Shown here in pieces: positions 6,371-6,943 of a stretch of DNA of 6,943 nucleotides. This DNA comes from Geoglobus sp. (GTDB lineage Archaea > Halobacteriota > Archaeoglobi > Archaeoglobales > Archaeoglobaceae). The stretch's first letter is position 1. The number at the start of each line of letters is the position of its first letter. A program made the position numbers and the translations under genes. The stretch is taken from positions 1-6,943 of the forward strand of contig WAJY01000226.1 of assembly GCA_015523645.1 (NCBI GenBank). Reading direction: 5' to 3'. The notes under the pieces were generated by a model. The model saw only the letters and a list, made by a program, of their open reading frames with translations. It ran no database searches and was not told where the DNA came from.

Positions 6371-6943
6371 TCATGTTCCATCAAAAAACAAGCTAGCTAG
6401 AGTTAGAATTCCAAGAATTGTTATGAACGCATTTATTATTGCCTTCAGCCTTTCACTTCTGGTTTTTGTGCTGATTCTTGTACCAGCATACACCCCAATG
6501 ATTGAGCCGGGCACGAGGACAGTGGCGATTGCATAGTCAACGCTCCCGATTAGCGAGTAATTCAGAAAGCTTAAGAAAGACAGCAAAAGTCCGTAGAATA
6601 TAGAGATGCCAACAACGTCATTTGATGATATTTTTGCCAAATTCATCAACGCTAGACTAACTATAACCCCTGCACCAACTGAGGTGAATTGGACAGCAAG
6701 ACCAATAACAAATCCCAAAAGATAGAGATAAAGCATCTTGGGTTTGATCTGCAAGCTTATCTCCTTTTTAATTAAGCTCAAAAAACCGCTGAAGGTGAGG
6801 ACTAATCCTAGAAAAAGGGTTAAATACCTGTCGAGAACATCACCAGCAATAACCCTCAGAAAGAATCCTCCTATGATGATCGCCGGAATGCTGCCTGCAA
6901 GAAGCCTTAAAGCTAAGTCGTACCTTATTTTTCCAATTCTGTG
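6371..6943 (-). CDS. TauE/SafE (TSUP) family membrane anion transporter, C-terminal part
   Basis: The minus-strand frame is open from the right edge to TGA at 6371-6373, giving 190 visible residues; the start lies beyond the window. A TTG at 6779-6781 is an internal leucine codon, because the upstream codons continue the family pattern. About six membrane segments are visible. The glycine-rich signature QFTSVGAGVI (85-94) and the paired motifs AGSIPAIIIGG (16-26) and VPGSIIGVYAG (144-154) reflect the two-fold internal repeat of TauE/SafE proteins. A lysine-rich loop (IKKEISLQIKPK, 58-69) joins the halves and is probably cytoplasmic. Family knowledge: members move sulfite, sulfonates, sulfoacetate or other small anions across the cytoplasmic membrane; the substrate here is unknown. 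It converges on the glycan operon and so is transcribed separately. Confidence 0.85.
   Translation of the reverse strand, partial: HRIGKIRYDLALRLLAGSIPAIIIGGFFLRVIAGDVLDRYLTLFLGLVLTFSGFLSLIKKEISLQIKPKMLYLYLLGFVIGLAVQFTSVGAGVIVSLALMNLAKISSNDVVGISIFYGLLLSFLSFLNYSLIGSVDYAIATVLVPGSIIGVYAGTRISTKTRSERLKAIINAFITILGILTLASLFFDGT

Noticed and set aside
6064..6384. A 106-codon minus-strand frame over the glmS 3' end
   Set aside because: It overlaps the conserved GlmS C-terminus and the intergenic gap; the translation shows no domain.
6342..6536. A 64-codon plus-strand frame after glmS
   Set aside because: Most of it lies antisense to the TauE/SafE coding region, it lacks a ribosome site, and its hydrophobic look comes from the complement of membrane-segment codons.
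6779..6781. TTG as the start of the transporter gene
   Set aside because: The frame stays open to the window edge, and the upstream residues carry TauE/SafE features (AGSIPAIIIGG and membrane helices), so the codon is internal.

Overview
The window looks like chromosomal DNA of a thermophilic archaeon, most plausibly a euryarchaeote of the Archaeoglobales type; this placement is an inference. The visible signs are AT-leaning coding sequence, arginine written almost entirely as AGA/AGG, heavy use of ATA, and Shine-Dalgarno sites reading GGTGAT that pair with the archaeal 16S rRNA 3' end. Genes are packed with gaps of 0 to 14 bases. The closest family resemblances I recognise are archaeal (Agl3-like UDP-sulfoquinovose synthase, ST0452-like sugar-phosphate nucleotidylyltransferase/acetyltransferase).

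Layout. Bases 1-6270 are one plus-strand operon with six genes: (1) the last 82 residues of a UDP-sulfoquinovose synthase-like enzyme; (2) and (3) two paralogous extended short-chain dehydrogenase/reductase (SDR) nucleotide-sugar epimerases; (4) and (5) two paralogous GlmU-like proteins, each a nucleotidylyltransferase domain followed by a left-handed beta-helix; (6) glmS, glutamine-fructose-6-phosphate aminotransferase. A gap of about 100 bases follows, containing weak hairpins. On the minus strand, converging on glmS, is the C-terminal two thirds or so of a TauE/SafE (TSUP) membrane anion transporter whose start lies beyond the right edge.

How the genes work together. GlmS makes glucosamine-6-phosphate. 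A mutase encoded elsewhere (GlmM type, absent here) would give glucosamine-1-phosphate. The first GlmU-like protein is equipped to acetylate and uridylylate it to UDP-GlcNAc. The SDR enzymes would remodel UDP- or dTDP-sugars, and the SQD1/Agl3-like enzyme would make UDP-sulfoquinovose from UDP-glucose and sulfite. Together this is a nucleotide-sugar supply operon, probably for protein N-glycosylation or surface glycans including a sulfonated sugar. The second GlmU-like protein has lost several family motif residues and is the most interesting protein here. I see no CRISPR array, RNA gene, insertion sequence or defence system, and nothing that amounts to a wholly new system.
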